The translations under genes were made by a program, and so were the position numbers. DNA of 64,000 nucleotides from Extensimonas perlucida (GTDB lineage Bacteria; Pseudomonadota; Gammaproteobacteria; Burkholderiales; Burkholderiaceae_C), in contig NZ_VMYE01000005.1 in assembly GCF_007655255.1 (NCBI RefSeq), forward strand, positions 124,001 through 188,000, in the 5' to 3' direction. This document shows positions 7,792 to 18,249 of the stretch, piece after piece. How positions within the stretch are numbered: position 1 is the stretch's first letter; each line of letters starts with the position of its first letter. A model generated the notes under the pieces. The model was not told the origin of the DNA and ran no database searches. It saw only the letters and a program-made list of their open reading frames with translations.

Positions 7792-8940
7792 TCATTCGGG
7801 GCGAAAACCATAGACGTTGCCCTTGCGCGTGACGACGACCAGCGTTTCGCCGGCCACGACAGGCGCAGCGGCAACGCCGGAGTCGTCGGTGCTCAGGCGA
7901 TTGAGCGGCGCGCCGTCGTCGCGCGCGAGCAGGTGCACCAAGCCGGTGTTGTCGCCGATCACCACGGCGCGGCCGAGCGCGAGCGGCGCAGTCAGCTTGC
8001 GGAATTTGAGCCGGTCCACCGTCCAGGCGCGCGTGCCGTCCCGGCGCCGCCAGGCCACGACGAGGCCGTTGCTCTCGGTGCCATAGACGTAGTCCGCGTC
8101 GCCGTGCACGCCTTCGGCGCCGCTGGCCAGCTGCGTCCACGCCACCGTGCCGCGCGCCGTGTCCACGCAGCCCACGGCCGCCTGGAAGGCGCGTGCGCAG
8201 ACGCTGTCGCCCTCGCGGCTCACGCGCCCGACGAGGTCGATCAGGCGTTCGAGGTCGTTCGTGCCGCGTGCGCTCGCGATCGGCGCCTCCCAGCGGATGC
8301 TGCCGTTGTCGGGGTTGAAGCCCACCATGCGCCCGGAAATGCCGGCCACGAGCGTGTCACGCACGGGCAGCAAGACGCCGGCCTGGCGCAGCACCAGCGG
8401 ATCGCTGGTGCGCGTCTGCGCCCACAGGCGCCGGCCCGTGGCGGCGTCGAAGGCGCTCACCGAGCGGTCCGCGCCGAGCACGAACACGCGCCAGCCCGCC
8501 ACCAGCGGCGGCGTGAACACCTGCGTGCCCAGGCGCTGGCGCCACAGCTCCTTGCCGCCTTCGAGCACCACGAGCTGGTTATCGTGCGTGACCACGGCCG
8601 TCCATTTGCCGTCGCTGCCCACGCCCGCAGACAGCGGGGTGTGCAAGTCGGTGCGCCAGATGTCGCCACCCGTGCGCCCGTCGAGCGCGGCCACCGTGCC
8701 GTCGCGCGCGGCGAGCGTGACCACATGGCCGTTGACCTGCGCCTCGAGCGGCAAGCCTTCGACGCTGCCGATGCGCGCCGTCCACGATTGGCGCACCGCA
8801 AGCACGGGCACGTTGGGCCCCAGCTCGGCCGGTTTTTGCTTGGCGCTGCTGCCTATACCCAGCCATGAGCAGGCGCTGAGCACGGCGCTGAGCACCAGCA
8901 GGAGCGCAGGGCGCACAAAAGCGCAGGCTTTGATCGTCAT
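7792..8940 (-). CDS. bamB: Outer membrane assembly lipoprotein BamB
   Basis: A 382-residue lipoprotein: signal with LVLSAVLSAC, then WLGIGSS. The body is a PQQ-like beta-propeller with repeated segments of the kind VVTLAARDGTVAALDGRTG, VSAFDAATGRRLW and MVGFNPDNGSIRW. BamB is the propeller subunit of the BAM complex that inserts beta-barrel proteins; it works on the periplasmic face of the outer membrane. Its ATG overlaps the stop of the upstream yfgM-like gene (8937-8940), and der follows after 28 bases, which is the usual neighbourhood. Confidence 0.95.
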   Translation of the reverse strand: MTIKACAFVRPALLLVLSAVLSACSWLGIGSSAKQKPAELGPNVPVLAVRQSWTARIGSVEGLPLEAQVNGHVVTLAARDGTVAALDGRTGGDIWRTDLHTPLSAGVGSDGKWTAVVTHDNQLVVLEGGKELWRQRLGTQVFTPPLVAGWRVFVLGADRSVSAFDAATGRRLWAQTRTSDPLVLRQAGVLLPVRDTLVAGISGRMVGFNPDNGSIRWEAPIASARGTNDLERLIDLVGRVSREGDSVCARAFQAAVGCVDTARGTVAWTQLASGAEGVHGDADYVYGTESNGLVVAWRRRDGTRAWTVDRLKFRKLTAPLALGRAVVIGDNTGLVHLLARDDGAPLNRLSTDDSGVAAAPVVAGETLVVVTRKGNVYGFRPE

Positions 8941-9638
8941 GAGCGTTCCTCTTTGGTTGCTGGGCTGGGTGCCGAAGCCGCGTTCGCTGCTTTCGCTTCG
9001 GGCGCCGCACCCAGGGCCTGCAGCTTGACTTCGACGAGGCGGCGGTAGGGGCTCTCAGCATCGAATGCTTTGTAAGCATCGGTGTAAGCGGCAGCAGCTT
9101 CTTTGCGCTTGTCCAGGAGCATCAGGATGTCGCCCTTGCGGTCGGCCACGAGCGCCGCGAACTGCGCCGGAAAGTTGCCCGAGACTTGCTTGAGCGCGTC
9201 GTCCAGAACCTTTTGCTCCATGAGCACGGCCGCCAGGCGCAGATGCGCGAGCGCCTGGTAGGCCTCGTCACCGGCGTGGCTCGCCACCCAATCCAGCGTG
9301 CCTTTGGCGGCATCGAGCTGGCCCTTGTCCACCTGCGCTTTGGCGAGCAGCAAACCGGCTTGTGCGGCCTGCACCGTGCTGCCGTAAGAAGCGCGCAGAT
9401 CGGCGAAAGCCCGCTCCATTTTGGGCATGTCGCCGGCGCTGGCCGCAGTGTCGAGCGCGTCAAACAGGGCGGCCGCCTGCGTGGCCTGGCGGTTTTGCCA
9501 GTATTGGTAGCCGTTCCAGGCAGCGAGCGCACCGAACACCAGCACGAGCACGGCGGTGATCAGGGTGCCCCAGGTGTTCCAGAAATGCTTGAGCTGCTCG
9601 ATCTGCTCTTGTTCTTCGAGGTCTAGGTGTTGGGCCAT
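8937..9638 (-). CDS. yfgM: YfgM-family TPR protein (inner-membrane anchored ancillary SecYEG translocon subunit)
   Basis: A 233-residue protein starting at the ATG at 9638 (MAQHLDLEEQEQIEQ). An acidic N-terminal tail is followed by one transmembrane helix (TLITAVLVLVFGALAAW, about residues 24-40) and a periplasmic helical repeat region with alanine-rich TPR-like pairs; the C-terminus is Ala/Lys rich. YfgM works with PpiD at the Sec translocon in E. coli. The frame stays open far upstream to 10883 through hisS, but that is a shadow; the true start has the conserved family N-terminus. It sits 17 bases after hisS and overlaps bamB by four bases. Confidence 0.9.
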   Translation of the reverse strand: MAQHLDLEEQEQIEQLKHFWNTWGTLITAVLVLVFGALAAWNGYQYWQNRQATQAAALFDALDTAASAGDMPKMERAFADLRASYGSTVQAAQAGLLLAKAQVDKGQLDAAKGTLDWVASHAGDEAYQALAHLRLAAVLMEQKVLDDALKQVSGNFPAQFAALVADRKGDILMLLDKRKEAAAAYTDAYKAFDAESPYRRLVEVKLQALGAAPEAKAANAASAPSPATKEERS

Positions 9639-9655
9639 GGATGGTGGTGGGGAAA

Positions 9656-10987
9656 TCAGCGCTGCGATTGTAGGGTGGCGGCCAGGGCGGGCAGGTCGGC
9701 GAGCGCATGTTCGGTCTGCGCACCGCTGCCGTCGCGCAGCGCCTTGCAGGTGAGCGCGCCGCGCGCGAGCTCGTCCGCGCCGAACACGAGCGCGAAGCGG
9801 GCACCGCTTGCGTCGGCTTTTTTGAACTGCGACTTCATGCTGCCCATGCCCGCGTCCGCGCTCGGCGCGGCATGCATCTGCACGCACACGCCCAGCGCCC
9901 GCAAGCCTTGCAGCGTGGCCATGACGGTGGGCAGCGCGGTTGCGTCGGGCACGACGGCGTAGGCGTCGGGCACGGGCGCAGGTGGGGCCTCGCCTTGTTC
10001 CTTGAGCAATTCGAGCACGCGCTCGACGCCCAGCGCCCAGCCCACGGCAGGCGCAGGCTTGCCGCCGATCTGCTCGATCAGGTAGTCGTAGCGCCCGCCG
10101 CCGCAGATCGTGCCCTGCGCGCCGAGCTGGTCGGTGATGAACTCGAACACCGTGAGGTTGTAGTAATCCATGCCGCGCACGAGGCGCGGGTTGATGCGCC
10201 AGGCGACGCCGCTCGCGTCCAAAATGGCCGTGACGCGCTCGAAGTGCGCGCGCGACGCCGCACCGAGGAAGTCGAGCAGGCGCGGCGCAGCCTCGACGAT
10301 GGGCTGCATGGCGGGGTTTTTGGTGTCGAGGATGCGCAAGGGGTTGCTGTGCAGGCGCCGGCGCGCGTCTTCGTCGAGCTGCCCGAAGTGCTGCTCGAAG
10401 TGCGCGATCAAGGCGCTGCGGTGCGCCTTGCGCTCCTCGGGCTGGCCCAGGCTGTTGAGCTCCAGGCGCACGTCGCGCAGGCCCAGCTCCTGCCACAGCG
10501 CATGCGCGAGCAAAATCAGCTCGGCATCGACCTCGGGGCCCGCAAAGCCCAGCGCCTCGGCGCCGATCTGGTGAAACTGGCGGTAGCGCCCGCGCTGCGG
10601 CCGCTCGTGGCGGAACATCGGCCCCATGTAGTAAAGCCGCTTGCCGCCGTCGTAGAGCAGTGCGTGCTCGACCACCGCGCGCACCACGCCCGCCGTGGCC
10701 TCGGGGCGCAGCGTCAGATGTTCGCCGTTGAGCTTGTCTTCGAACGAATACATCTCTTTTTCGACGATATCCGTCACCTCGCCCAGCCCGCGCACGAACA
10801 GCGCCGTGGGCTCGACGATGGGCGTGCGGAGGTTGCGGTAGGCGTAGCGCGCCATGAGGCTGCGCACCTTGCCTTCGAGCCACTCCCAGCGCGCGGATTC
10901 GGGCGGCAGGATGTCGTTCATGCCTTTCACGGCGACCAGCTTTTCGGGTTTGCCGGCGGGCGCCTTTTTCTCGATTTTCTCTGTCAT
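9656..10987 (-). CDS. hisS: Histidine-tRNA ligase
   Basis: A 443-residue class II aminoacyl-tRNA synthetase. Motif 2 lies in [19 protein letters not shown]; the histidine-specific signatures [15 protein letters not shown] and [14 protein letters not shown] are present, as is the motif 3 region [14 protein letters not shown]. The C-terminal anticodon-binding domain follows. A 15-20 residue Lys-rich N-terminal extension ([14 protein letters not shown]) precedes the conserved start [13 protein letters not shown] 99-base gap separates it from ispG and contains a small hairpin (11069-11087) without a clear T-run, so hisS may have its own promoter as well as read-through. Confidence 0.97.
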   Translation of the reverse strand: MTEKIEKKAPAGKPEKLVAVKGMNDILPPESARWEWLEGKVRSLMARYAYRNLRTPIVEPTALFVRGLGEVTDIVEKEMYSFEDKLNGEHLTLRPEATAGVVRAVVEHALLYDGGKRLYYMGPMFRHERPQRGRYRQFHQIGAEALGFAGPEVDAELILLAHALWQELGLRDVRLELNSLGQPEERKAHRSALIAHFEQHFGQLDEDARRRLHSNPLRILDTKNPAMQPIVEAAPRLLDFLGAASRAHFERVTAILDASGVAWRINPRLVRGMDYYNLTVFEFITDQLGAQGTICGGGRYDYLIEQIGGKPAPAVGWALGVERVLELLKEQGEAPPAPVPDAYAVVPDATALPTVMATLQGLRALGVCVQMHAAPSADAGMGSMKSQFKKADASGARFALVFGADELARGALTCKALRDGSGAQTEHALADLPALAATLQSQR

Positions 10988-11086
10988 GCGTGCTCTGTTT
11001 TTTGATGCATCATGGCGCGCCCATAGGGCGCTGCGGGCGTTTTTTCCTGTTTTTTTGCAGCGCCCTTGGGCTGCCCTGAAGGCAGC

Positions 11087-12394
11087 CTACGCCGAGGGGG
11101 TTTGCACAGCTTCTTGCTGCGCGCCGAAGCGCTGCTGCACGTAGTCTTCCACCACCTGCTGAAAATCGCGCGCGATGTGCTCGCCGCGCAGGGTCAAGGC
11201 TTTTTCGCCGTCGATGAACACGGGCGCGGCCGGGGCCTCGCCCGTGCCGGGCAGGCTGATGCCGATGTCGGCGTGCTTGCTCTCGCCGGGGCCGTTGACG
11301 ATGCAGCCCATCACCGCGACCTTGAGGCCCTCCACGCCGGGGTAGCGCGCGCGCCAATGCGGCATCTGCGCGCGCAAAAAGTCGTCGATCTGCTTCGCCA
11401 GCTCCTGAAAGGTGGTGCTGGTGGTGCGCCCGCAGCCGGGGCAGGCCGTGACGCTGGGCACGAAGCTGCGCAGCCCGAGCGCCTGCAAAATCTCCGCCGC
11501 GACCACGACCTCCTGCGTGCGCGCCTCGCCGGGCGCAGGCGTGAGCGAAACGCGGATGGTGTCGCCAATGCCCTCCTGCAGCAGAATGGCGAGCGCCGCG
11601 CTCGATGCCACCGTGCCCTTGGTGCCCATGCCCGCCTCGGTCAGACCCAGGTGCAGCGCATAGTCGCAACGGTGCGCGAGCTCGCGGTACACCGCGATCA
11701 AGTCCTGCACGCCGCTGACCTTGCACGAGAGCATGATCTGCGCGCCCGCAAGCCCCAGGCGCTCGGCCTGGCGCGCCGAATCGATGGCCGAGCTGATGAG
11801 CGCCTCGTACATCACCTGGCGCGCGTCCCAGGGCGTGCTGCGGCGGCTGTTGGCGTCCATGAGCTGGGCCAGCAGGGCCTGGTCCAGGCTGCCCCAGTTC
11901 ACGCCGATGCGCACGGCCTTGTCCCAGCGCACGGCGGCTTCGATCATCTGCGCAAACTGCTTGTCGCGCTTGTCGCCGTGGCCCACGTTGCCGGGATTGA
12001 TGCGGTATTTGGACAGCGCCTGCGCGCAGTCCGGGTATTCGGTGAGCAGGCGGTGGCCGTTGTAGTGGAAGTCGCCGACCAGCGGCACGCTCTCGCCCAT
12101 GCGGTCGAGCTGCTCGCGGATGTAGGGCACGGCAGCCGCGGCCTCGGGCGTGTTCACGGTGATGCGCACGAGCTCCGAGCCCGCGCGCGCGAGCTCGCGC
12201 ACCTGGATCGCCGTGGCCACGGCGTCGGCTGTGTCGGTGTTGGTCATCGACTGGATGCGCACGGGCGCGTCACCGCCCACGGTGACCACATGTGCGCCCC
12301 AGACCACGCGCGCCTGGCGCGAGTGCCGCGGCGCCGGCTGCGCCAGGGGGATGGGCGCGGGGGAAAGAGAACTGCCAGGGGCGCTGTTTGCCAC
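11087..12394 (-). CDS. ispG: 4-hydroxy-3-methylbut-2-en-1-yl diphosphate synthase (flavodoxin), GcpE
   Basis: A 435-residue enzyme of the methylerythritol phosphate pathway, converting MEcPP to HMBPP with a 4Fe-4S cluster. Ligand cysteines are seen in [11 protein letters not shown] (about residue 325) and in [18 protein letters not shown], with the conserved Glu. The body starts with [24 protein letters not shown]. The likely initiation codon is GTG at 12394, which shares its G with the TAG stop of the upstream rodZ-like gene, so the two are tightly coupled. dxs and ispA for the same pathway occur later in the window at 31.9-34.9 kb. Confidence 0.96.
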   Translation of the reverse strand: MANSAPGSSLSPAPIPLAQPAPRHSRQARVVWGAHVVTVGGDAPVRIQSMTNTDTADAVATAIQVRELARAGSELVRITVNTPEAAAAVPYIREQLDRMGESVPLVGDFHYNGHRLLTEYPDCAQALSKYRINPGNVGHGDKRDKQFAQMIEAAVRWDKAVRIGVNWGSLDQALLAQLMDANSRRSTPWDARQVMYEALISSAIDSARQAERLGLAGAQIMLSCKVSGVQDLIAVYRELAHRCDYALHLGLTEAGMGTKGTVASSAALAILLQEGIGDTIRVSLTPAPGEARTQEVVVAAEILQALGLRSFVPSVTACPGCGRTTSTTFQELAKQIDDFLRAQMPHWRARYPGVEGLKVAVMGCIVNGPGESKHADIGISLPGTGEAPAAPVFIDGEKALTLRGEHIARDFQQVVEDYVQQRFGAQQEAVQTPSA

Positions 12395-13413
12395 TACTTC
12401 ACCTCGAAACGGGACACATTGCCTTTGGACACCGCAGGCGGCACGAACGGCTGGCCACGCACGAACACTTCGACCGCATCGGCGCGCCCGAGCACCACCG
12501 CAAGCGGTAGCGTACCCGCCACGGGCGCTGATTCACCAGCTTGCAGCGTGCGCTCCAACACCACCTTGCCGGCAGCGTCGCGCACCTGGACCCAGGAAGC
12601 GCTGCGTGCGCGCAGCAACAGCAGCTCCGCGCCCGCCGCAGGGGCGACGCGCACGGGTTCTGCGGCTGCAGAGGCGGCTGCGGAAGGCGCCAGCGCCGCA
12701 GCCGCGGCTGCGCCGCCTGGGATGGCTGCCGTGGGCGAAGCGCTGCCCGCGGGGCGAAGCCCTTCGCCCGCAAGCGCAGAAGCCGCAGCAGCGCCAGAAG
12801 CAGAAGCGGGGGTTTGCGCCAGTTCCATTTGCACCGCCGCAGGCCCAGGCGTAGAGGATGGGGTCCAGGGCGTCTGCAGTTCGGGCTGTTGCTGCGCCGT
12901 CGCGGCAGAGGCCCCCGCGCCCGCCGGCTTCAGCCCTTCGGTGCTCCTGTCTGGCGCACCGTGCGGCCAGAAAATGAGGGCCAGAGCGCCCAGCAGCAAA
13001 GCCAGCACGAGCCAGCCCAGCCAGCGGTGTTTCCCGTGGGCGGGAGAAAAGTCCAGCGACTTCCCGGCCAAGTTTTTGACGGGTGTGTTGATGCCTTCCG
13101 TCTGCCCGGCCAACGAACCCGGCGCCACCCTGGGCAACAGGGCCAGCACGGGCGCGGGGTCGATCTTGAGGCTGCGGCACACGCTCGAAGCCAGCGCGCG
13201 CGCAAAAACCATGTCCGGCAGGGCGGCAAGATCGCCGTTTTCGAGCGCCTGTAGTTTGTCCAGCGGCACCTTCAGCGTTCCTGCGAGGGTCGCGATGTGC
13301 ACCCCCGCGGCCTCGCGCGCGGCGCGCAGCAAGGCGCCTGCGCGCACCGCATCTGCTTCTTTATTGGAAGCATCCTGCGCAGTTCCTGCGGGCGTCAAGG
13401 GCGAATCACTCAT
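12394..13413 (-). CDS. rodZ: RodZ-like helix-turn-helix / DUF4115 membrane protein
   Basis: A 339-residue protein with the RodZ layout. A cytoplasmic HTH_25-type domain ([20 protein letters not shown] to LQALENGDL, about 25-75) is followed by a single transmembrane helix ([18 protein letters not shown], about 138-155), a long Ala/Pro/Gln-rich periplasmic linker, and a C-terminal DUF4115 beta domain with [14 protein letters not shown] and [19 protein letters not shown]. RodZ couples MreB to the elongasome and sets rod shape. It overlaps pilF by eight bases and ispG by one, as in many Burkholderiales. The linker is compositionally repetitive. Confidence 0.9.
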   Translation of the reverse strand: MSDSPLTPAGTAQDASNKEADAVRAGALLRAAREAAGVHIATLAGTLKVPLDKLQALENGDLAALPDMVFARALASSVCRSLKIDPAPVLALLPRVAPGSLAGQTEGINTPVKNLAGKSLDFSPAHGKHRWLGWLVLALLLGALALIFWPHGAPDRSTEGLKPAGAGASAATAQQQPELQTPWTPSSTPGPAAVQMELAQTPASASGAAAASALAGEGLRPAGSASPTAAIPGGAAAAAALAPSAAASAAAEPVRVAPAAGAELLLLRARSASWVQVRDAAGKVVLERTLQAGESAPVAGTLPLAVVLGRADAVEVFVRGQPFVPPAVSKGNVSRFEVK

Positions 13414-14245
13414 TGAAAGCTCCGCGCTCGTAGGCGGTCCACTCGCGGGAATCGGGGAAGCGCTTGTGCAACTGCTCGGCCAATTGCCCCATGGCCACGG
13501 TATTGCCCAAGGCGCGCTCTATCTTGATGCCCAGCCACAGCGACTCGGAGTTGGCGAATTCGCTGTTGTTCACGCGCCGGATGTAAAAGCGCGCTCTTTC
13601 GGCATCGTTGCGGCGCAGCAGCAGGGAGGCCAGCTGGTAGCCGACCACCGGATTGGCCGGGTTGAGTTCATAGGCTTTGAAGAAAGACTGCTCGGCCTCG
13701 GCGTACTGCTGTGCAGCTTCTAGACACAGACCGCGCGCCATCAGCGTCTTGTCCTTGGCCTGGTAAATGGGGCTGGCCAGGGCGGCGGCGAAATTCTGGT
13801 CGGCCTCGGCAAACCGGCGCTGCTGGCACAGCAGCCAACCATAGTTGTGGCGCAAGTCGGGATCGCCGGGGCGCAAGGCGAGCGCGCGCCGGAAACTGTC
13901 TTCGGCGATGCCGTAGTCGCTCAGGCGCATGTAAATCAAGCCGCGCAGGTTGTAGGCGTCGGCGGAATTCGGGTCGGCGATGAGCGCCTGCTTGACCTCA
14001 TCGAGCGCCACGGTGGTTTTGCCGGCCTCAAAATAACCCGCTGCCAGCTCCAGCCGAATGCGCGCACGCCGCTGCCCCTCGGTTTCGTCCGAAGCGGTGA
14101 CGACCTCGCCGGAACGTGCAGCCGTCGCCGCCCCCGGCGGCGCCGCACAGCCCGCCAGAACCGACGCCATCAGCATCAGGCCCGCGAGCACCCAGCGGTA
14201 AGCGCCGCGCGGCAGCGTGCTGCCAAGAACCTCTCTCGCCTTCAT
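13406..14245 (-). CDS. pilF: Type IV pilus biogenesis lipoprotein PilF/PilW (TPR)
   Basis: A 279-residue outer-membrane lipoprotein: signal ending in LMASVLAGC, then six TPR-like helical pairs (for example AYNLRGLIYMRLSDYGIAED and RHNYGWLLCQQRRFAEAD). PilF pilots assembly of the PilQ secretin, so type IV pili are expected. The start is set at the ATG at 14245 (MKAREVLG) because GGAGG lies 7-8 bases upstream; an in-frame ATG at 14269 has no ribosome site. The gene lies between rlmN and rodZ, the standard order. Confidence 0.92.
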   Translation of the reverse strand: MKAREVLGSTLPRGAYRWVLAGLMLMASVLAGCAAPPGAATAARSGEVVTASDETEGQRRARIRLELAAGYFEAGKTTVALDEVKQALIADPNSADAYNLRGLIYMRLSDYGIAEDSFRRALALRPGDPDLRHNYGWLLCQQRRFAEADQNFAAALASPIYQAKDKTLMARGLCLEAAQQYAEAEQSFFKAYELNPANPVVGYQLASLLLRRNDAERARFYIRRVNNSEFANSESLWLGIKIERALGNTVAMGQLAEQLHKRFPDSREWTAYERGAFNE

Positions 14246-14271
14246 ACGGAACACCTCCAGGTCATTCATGC

Positions 14272-15423
14272 CTATGGCCGCACGGAATCGCGCGGCTGCG
14301 CCGGGGCCCGGTGCAGCACCACGGTACGCTGGCGCGCCATGCGTTCGGCAGCGCGCGTGCGGTCCTGCACGTCGCCGGCCAGCTGTCCGCAGGCCGCGTC
14401 GATGTCGTCGCCGCGCGTCTTGCGCACGGTGGTGACGATGCCTGCGTCGCTGAGCATTTTGGCAAAGACCGCGACCCGCGCCGCCGGGGAGCGCTGCAGG
14501 CCCGAGGCGGGGAACGGATTGAACGGGATGAGATTGAGCTTGCAGCGCACCCCGCCGCCGCTTGCGGTGGGGCGCAGCAGGGCGATCAGCTGCTCAGCGT
14601 GCTCGGGCTGGTCGTTCACGCCGTCGAGCATGCAGTATTCGAAGGTGATGAAGTCGCGCGGCGCGTGCGCCAGATAGCGCCGGCAGGCATCGAGCAACTC
14701 GTGCAGCGGGTATTTGCGGTTGAGCGGCACCAGGCTGTCGCGCAGCGCATCGTTGGGCGCATGCAGTGATACAGCCAGCGCCACGGGGCAGTCCTGCGCG
14801 AGCCGATCCATCATGGGCACCACGCCCGAGGTGGACACGGTGACGCGCCGGCGCGACAAGCCGTAGCCATGGTCGTCGAGCATCACGCGCAGCGCCGGCA
14901 CGAGCGCCGTGTAGTTCTGCAGCGGCTCGCCCATGCCCATCATCACGACGTTGGAGATGACGCGCTCGCTCGTGCCAAAGCGCCGGCGCAGTTCGTGCTC
15001 GGCCCACCAGAGCTGGGCGATGATCTCGCCCGTCGTGAGGTTGCGACTGAAGCCCTGGTGCCCGGTCGAGCAAAAGCGGCAGCCGATGGCGCAACCCGCC
15101 TGCGACGAAACACACAAGGTCGCGCGGTCGTCTTCGGGGATGAAGACCGCCTCGACGGCATTGCCATCGCCCACGTCGAACAGCCACTTGATGGTGCCGT
15201 CGCGCGAGACCTGCTCGCTCACCACGGGCAGCGGCGCAACGCAGGCCAGCGCCTTGAGCTTGTCGCGCAGCGACTTGGCGAGGTCGCTCATGGCGTCGAA
15301 GTCGCGCGCACCGCGCTGGTGGATCCAGCGAAACAACTGCGTCGCGCGAAAGCGCTTTTCGCCGAGCTGGGCGCACCAAGCCGCGAGCCCGTCGAGATCG
15401 AACTCCAGCAGGTTGGTCTTCAT
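14272..15423 (-). CDS. rlmN: 23S rRNA/tRNA (adenine-C2)-methyltransferase RlmN
   Basis: A 383-residue radical SAM enzyme that makes m2A in 23S rRNA and some tRNAs. The cluster motif is in [16 protein letters not shown] (CxxxCxxC), the SAM-binding glycines are in [10 protein letters not shown], and the catalytic C-terminal Cys is in [12 protein letters not shown]. Other family segments include [20 protein letters not shown]. The start at 15423 ([10 protein letters not shown]) has AAGGGG six bases upstream; two upstream in-frame ATGs at 15429 and 15462 are less well placed. It follows ndk by 76 bases. Confidence 0.96.
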   Translation of the reverse strand: MKTNLLEFDLDGLAAWCAQLGEKRFRATQLFRWIHQRGARDFDAMSDLAKSLRDKLKALACVAPLPVVSEQVSRDGTIKWLFDVGDGNAVEAVFIPEDDRATLCVSSQAGCAIGCRFCSTGHQGFSRNLTTGEIIAQLWWAEHELRRRFGTSERVISNVVMMGMGEPLQNYTALVPALRVMLDDHGYGLSRRRVTVSTSGVVPMMDRLAQDCPVALAVSLHAPNDALRDSLVPLNRKYPLHELLDACRRYLAHAPRDFITFEYCMLDGVNDQPEHAEQLIALLRPTASGGGVRCKLNLIPFNPFPASGLQRSPAARVAVFAKMLSDAGIVTTVRKTRGDDIDAACGQLAGDVQDRTRAAERMARQRTVVLHRAPAQPRDSVRP

Positions 15424-15499
15424 ACGCATCCCCTTGCCCGGAAGTGCCGTGCCTGCAGCCACTGCGCCGAGTCAGCACGCGCAGGCGCAGGTCAGCACG

Positions 15500-15925
15500 T
15501 CAGCGCGAGCAGATGTCCATGCCAGCGAAAAAGAAGGCGATTTCGACCTGTGCGGTCTCGGCAGCGTCGGAGCCGTGCACAGCGTTGGCATCGATGCTGT
15601 CGGCGAAATCGGCGCGGATGGTGCCGGCAGCCGCCTTTTTGGGGTCGGTGGCGCCCATGAGATCACGGTTCTTGAGGATGGCGTTTTCGCCTTCGAGCAC
15701 CTGGATCATCACCGGGCCGGAAACCATGAAGTCCACCAGGTCCTTGAAGAAGGGGCGCTCTTTGTGCACCGCGTAGAACTGCTCGGCTTCGCGGCGCGAG
15801 AGCTGCGCCATGCGCGCCGCCACGATCTTGAGGCCGGCAGCCTCGAAGCGGGCGTAAATCTGGCCGATCACGTTCTTGGCAACGGCGTCGGGTTTGATGA
15901 TGGAAAGAGTGCGTTCGATGGCCAT
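15500..15925 (-). CDS. ndk: Nucleoside-diphosphate kinase
   Basis: A 141-residue enzyme that equilibrates NDPs and NTPs using ATP. It begins [21 protein letters not shown], and has the active-site region [20 protein letters not shown], where the His of HGSD is phosphorylated. Length matches the bacterial family. The start ATG at 15925 has AGGA seven bases upstream; an in-frame ATG two codons earlier sits between that site and the start. About 100 bases upstream separate it from rluB and hold an inverted repeat TAAACC-GCTG-GGTTTA (15994-16009) of unknown role. Confidence 0.97.
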   Translation of the reverse strand: MAIERTLSIIKPDAVAKNVIGQIYARFEAAGLKIVAARMAQLSRREAEQFYAVHKERPFFKDLVDFMVSGPVMIQVLEGENAILKNRDLMGATDPKKAAAGTIRADFADSIDANAVHGSDAAETAQVEIAFFFAGMDICSR

Positions 15926-16030
15926 AAACATTTCCTAGGTAGTTTGTAAATCTGTTCAATAAATTCTCGCCCGGCGGGCAAAGCTTTTGATTCTAAACCG
16001 CTGGGTTTACACATCACGCCATGGCGCTGC

Positions 16031-17407
16031 TCAGCGCCCACCGCCATAGCGCCCACCGCCGGAGCGGCGCTGCGTCTGGCGCTGGCGCGAGAGGCTGTCC
16101 CGGCCGATGTAGCCGACCGAGGTCTTCATGGGGTCGGGCTGGGCATTCGCGCGCGAGCCCTGGCCGTCGGCCTTGCCACGCCGCGATGGGGGGCTGCGCA
16201 AAGGGCCGCCCTTGCCCACGGGTGCACCACCTTGTTTCGTGCCGCGCTGGCGCCCAGCGTCGGCGCCGCGGCCCTGGCCTTCATCGACATCGACACCGGC
16301 GGCCTGCATGAGCGCCCGCACCTCGTGCGAGTCGAGCTCCAGCCAGGCGCCGCGCCGCAGCCCGCGCGGCAGCACCATGGCGCCGTAGCGGATGCGGATC
16401 AGGCGGCTGACCGCGTGGCCCACGGCCTCGAAAATGCGTCGCACCTCGCGGTTGCGCCCTTCAGCGATCGTGACGCGGTACCAGCAGTTCGCGCCCTCGC
16501 CGCCGCCTTCTTCGATACTGCGAAACGAGGCCATGCCGTCTTCGAGCCGCACACCTTCGAGCAGGCGCTGTTTTTCTTCTTCGCTCAGCGCGCCGAGCAC
16601 ACGCACCGCGTATTCGCGCTCGAGGCCGAAGCGCGGGTGCATGAGCTGATTGGCCAGCGCGCCGGAATTGGTGAAGAGCAGCAGCCCTTCGGTGTTCAAG
16701 TCCAGCCGCCCGACGGATTGCCACTTGCCCTGCACCAGCCTGGGCAGCTTGCGGAACACCGTGGGGCGGTTTTGCGGGTCGTCGTGCGTCACCACCTCGC
16801 CCACGGGCTTGTGGTAGGCGATCACGCGCGTGGGCGGCGGGGCGATGCGCACGCGCAGCGGCTTGCCGTTGACCTTGACCTGGTCGCCGTACTGGATGCG
16901 CTGGCCGATGTGCGCAGGCTCGTTGTTGACCGAGATGCGTCCCTCGAGGATCAACTGCTCCATCTCAAGGCGCGAACCCAGCCCCGCCTGCGCGAGCACC
17001 TTGTGCAGCTTGGGCGTTTCGGCCTGCGGCAGCAGCACGCGCTTGTGCACTGCGGGTGCCTCGCTGGCTTCGTCGGCATCGAAACGCCCCGACACCACGT
17101 CGGCAAACTGGTAGCCCTGCGTACCGTGCGCTGCAGCAGGCGGCTGCTTCTTGCCGCGCGCACCTTGGCTGCGCGCGCGCGGCGCAGCGCGGTGCGCGCT
17201 GGAGGTCGGCGCCTGCGCACCCTCGCCGCCCACGGCGGCCTGCCCCGGCAGTGGCGCTTGCGGCGTGGGCTCGTCTGCAGGCAAAACAGGCGCCGCAGCG
17301 CTCTCGGGCGCGGCCTTTTGGGGGCGTGCCGGGCGTTGGCGCGCCGGCTTCGCGGCGGGCGCGGTGTCGGCTGCGGCACTTTGCAAGTCGAGCGTGGAAT
17401 CGTTCAT
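16031..17407 (-). CDS. rluB: 23S rRNA pseudouridine synthase RluB family, with long disordered tails
   Basis: A 458-residue protein. The first 130 or so residues are Ala/Pro/Lys/Arg-rich and probably disordered. Then comes an S4-like RNA-binding domain (LHKVLAQAGLGSRLEMEQLI and RISVNNEPAHIGQRI) and the RsuA/RluB catalytic domain with GRLDLNTEGLLLFTNSG, which contains the catalytic Asp, plus EGRNREVRRIFEAVG and SRLIRIRYG. The C-terminal 80 residues are Gly/Arg/Gln-rich (RRSGGGRYGGGR). RluB modifies U2605 of 23S rRNA. ATG at 17407 is preferred over a TTG one codon upstream, with GGAGG upstream. scpB lies 41 bases upstream. Confidence 0.93.
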   Translation of the reverse strand: MNDSTLDLQSAAADTAPAAKPARQRPARPQKAAPESAAAPVLPADEPTPQAPLPGQAAVGGEGAQAPTSSAHRAAPRARSQGARGKKQPPAAAHGTQGYQFADVVSGRFDADEASEAPAVHKRVLLPQAETPKLHKVLAQAGLGSRLEMEQLILEGRISVNNEPAHIGQRIQYGDQVKVNGKPLRVRIAPPPTRVIAYHKPVGEVVTHDDPQNRPTVFRKLPRLVQGKWQSVGRLDLNTEGLLLFTNSGALANQLMHPRFGLEREYAVRVLGALSEEEKQRLLEGVRLEDGMASFRSIEEGGGEGANCWYRVTIAEGRNREVRRIFEAVGHAVSRLIRIRYGAMVLPRGLRRGAWLELDSHEVRALMQAAGVDVDEGQGRGADAGRQRGTKQGGAPVGKGGPLRSPPSRRGKADGQGSRANAQPDPMKTSVGYIGRDSLSRQRQTQRRSGGGRYGGGR

Positions 17408-17448
17408 CAATCACTTCCTCCGGGCACCACTTCGGGCACCCCACTTTT

Positions 17449-18105
17449 TTACGTGCGCATAGAGTCGCCAGGCCCGGCCTGCTGCGCCGGCGTCGGCTGC
17501 GGGGCTGCGGGGGGCAGGGCCACTTCGCGCGCCGCGGCCACAGCGCCATCCTGTAACTGCATGACCCTGTCCACCAATGCCTGCGCCCCGCCCGCGAGCT
17601 CGTCGAGCGCAGGCAGCTGGTCGAGCGACTGCAGCCCCAGATCGTCGAGAAACTGGCGCGTGGTCGCAAACAATGCCGGCCGCCCCACTGCTTCCTTGTG
17701 CCCCACGACCTCGATCCAGCCGCGCTCTTCGAGCTGCCGCAGCGTCTGGCTGTTCACGGTGACGCCGCGAATGTCCTCGATGTCGCCGCGCGTGACTGGC
17801 TGCCGGTACGCGATGATGGCCAGCGTCTCGAGCGCGGCACGCGAATGGCGCTGCGGTTTTTCTGCATGCAAACGCTCCAGATACGGCTGCAGCTGCGGCC
17901 GGCTCTGAAAGCGCCAGCCGCCCGCGACCTGCACCAGCTCGAGGCCACGCTCTGCCCATTCCTGTTGCAAGGCCTGCAATATCTGCTCCAGCGCCTGTGC
18001 GTCCAGCGCATCGTCGAACAGGGTGCGCAACTGGCGCATCGCAAGCGCTTGCGGTGCGCAGAGCAAGGCGGCTTCGAGGACGCGCTGGGCATCCATCGTG
18101 TTCAT
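17449..18105 (-). CDS. scpB: Segregation and condensation protein ScpB
   Basis: A 218-residue winged-helix protein. The signature block [25 protein letters not shown] with [29 protein letters not shown] is typical. ScpB dimerises and, with ScpA and SMC, forms the condensin that organises the chromosome. No scpA is next to it here. It is followed by rluB, an association common in proteobacteria. No clear ribosome site precedes the ATG at 18105; ATG at 18096 is an alternative. Confidence 0.93.
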   Translation of the reverse strand: MNTMDAQRVLEAALLCAPQALAMRQLRTLFDDALDAQALEQILQALQQEWAERGLELVQVAGGWRFQSRPQLQPYLERLHAEKPQRHSRAALETLAIIAYRQPVTRGDIEDIRGVTVNSQTLRQLEERGWIEVVGHKEAVGRPALFATTRQFLDDLGLQSLDQLPALDELAGGAQALVDRVMQLQDGAVAAAREVALPPAAPQPTPAQQAGPGDSMRT

Positions 18106-18249
18106 TGGTTCAGGAAAAGTGCTGCGTGCATGCTCGCTGCGTCACGAAAGCAGGGCCTCGCGTCCATGACCCTGTGGAGTGCATGGCCACAACATTTTTG
18201 CGCTGGCCTCTCACACCGGGCGGGCTCGTCGTAAGCAGAGCCAAAAAAA

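Noticed and set aside
8937-10883. A 648-codon frame in which the yfgM-like gene is the end
   Set aside because: The upstream part is a shadow of hisS; the YfgM N-terminus with acidic tail and transmembrane helix begins at 9638.
11069-11087. Hairpin GGCTGCC/GGCAGCC at the end of ispG as a terminator
   Set aside because: It overlaps the stop codon and is not followed by a T-run on the minus strand, so termination between ispG and hisS is not supported.
15994-16009. TAAACC-GCTG-GGTTTA upstream of ndk as an operator
   Set aside because: A six-base dyad alone is too short to assign a regulator; kept only as a note in the ndk entry.
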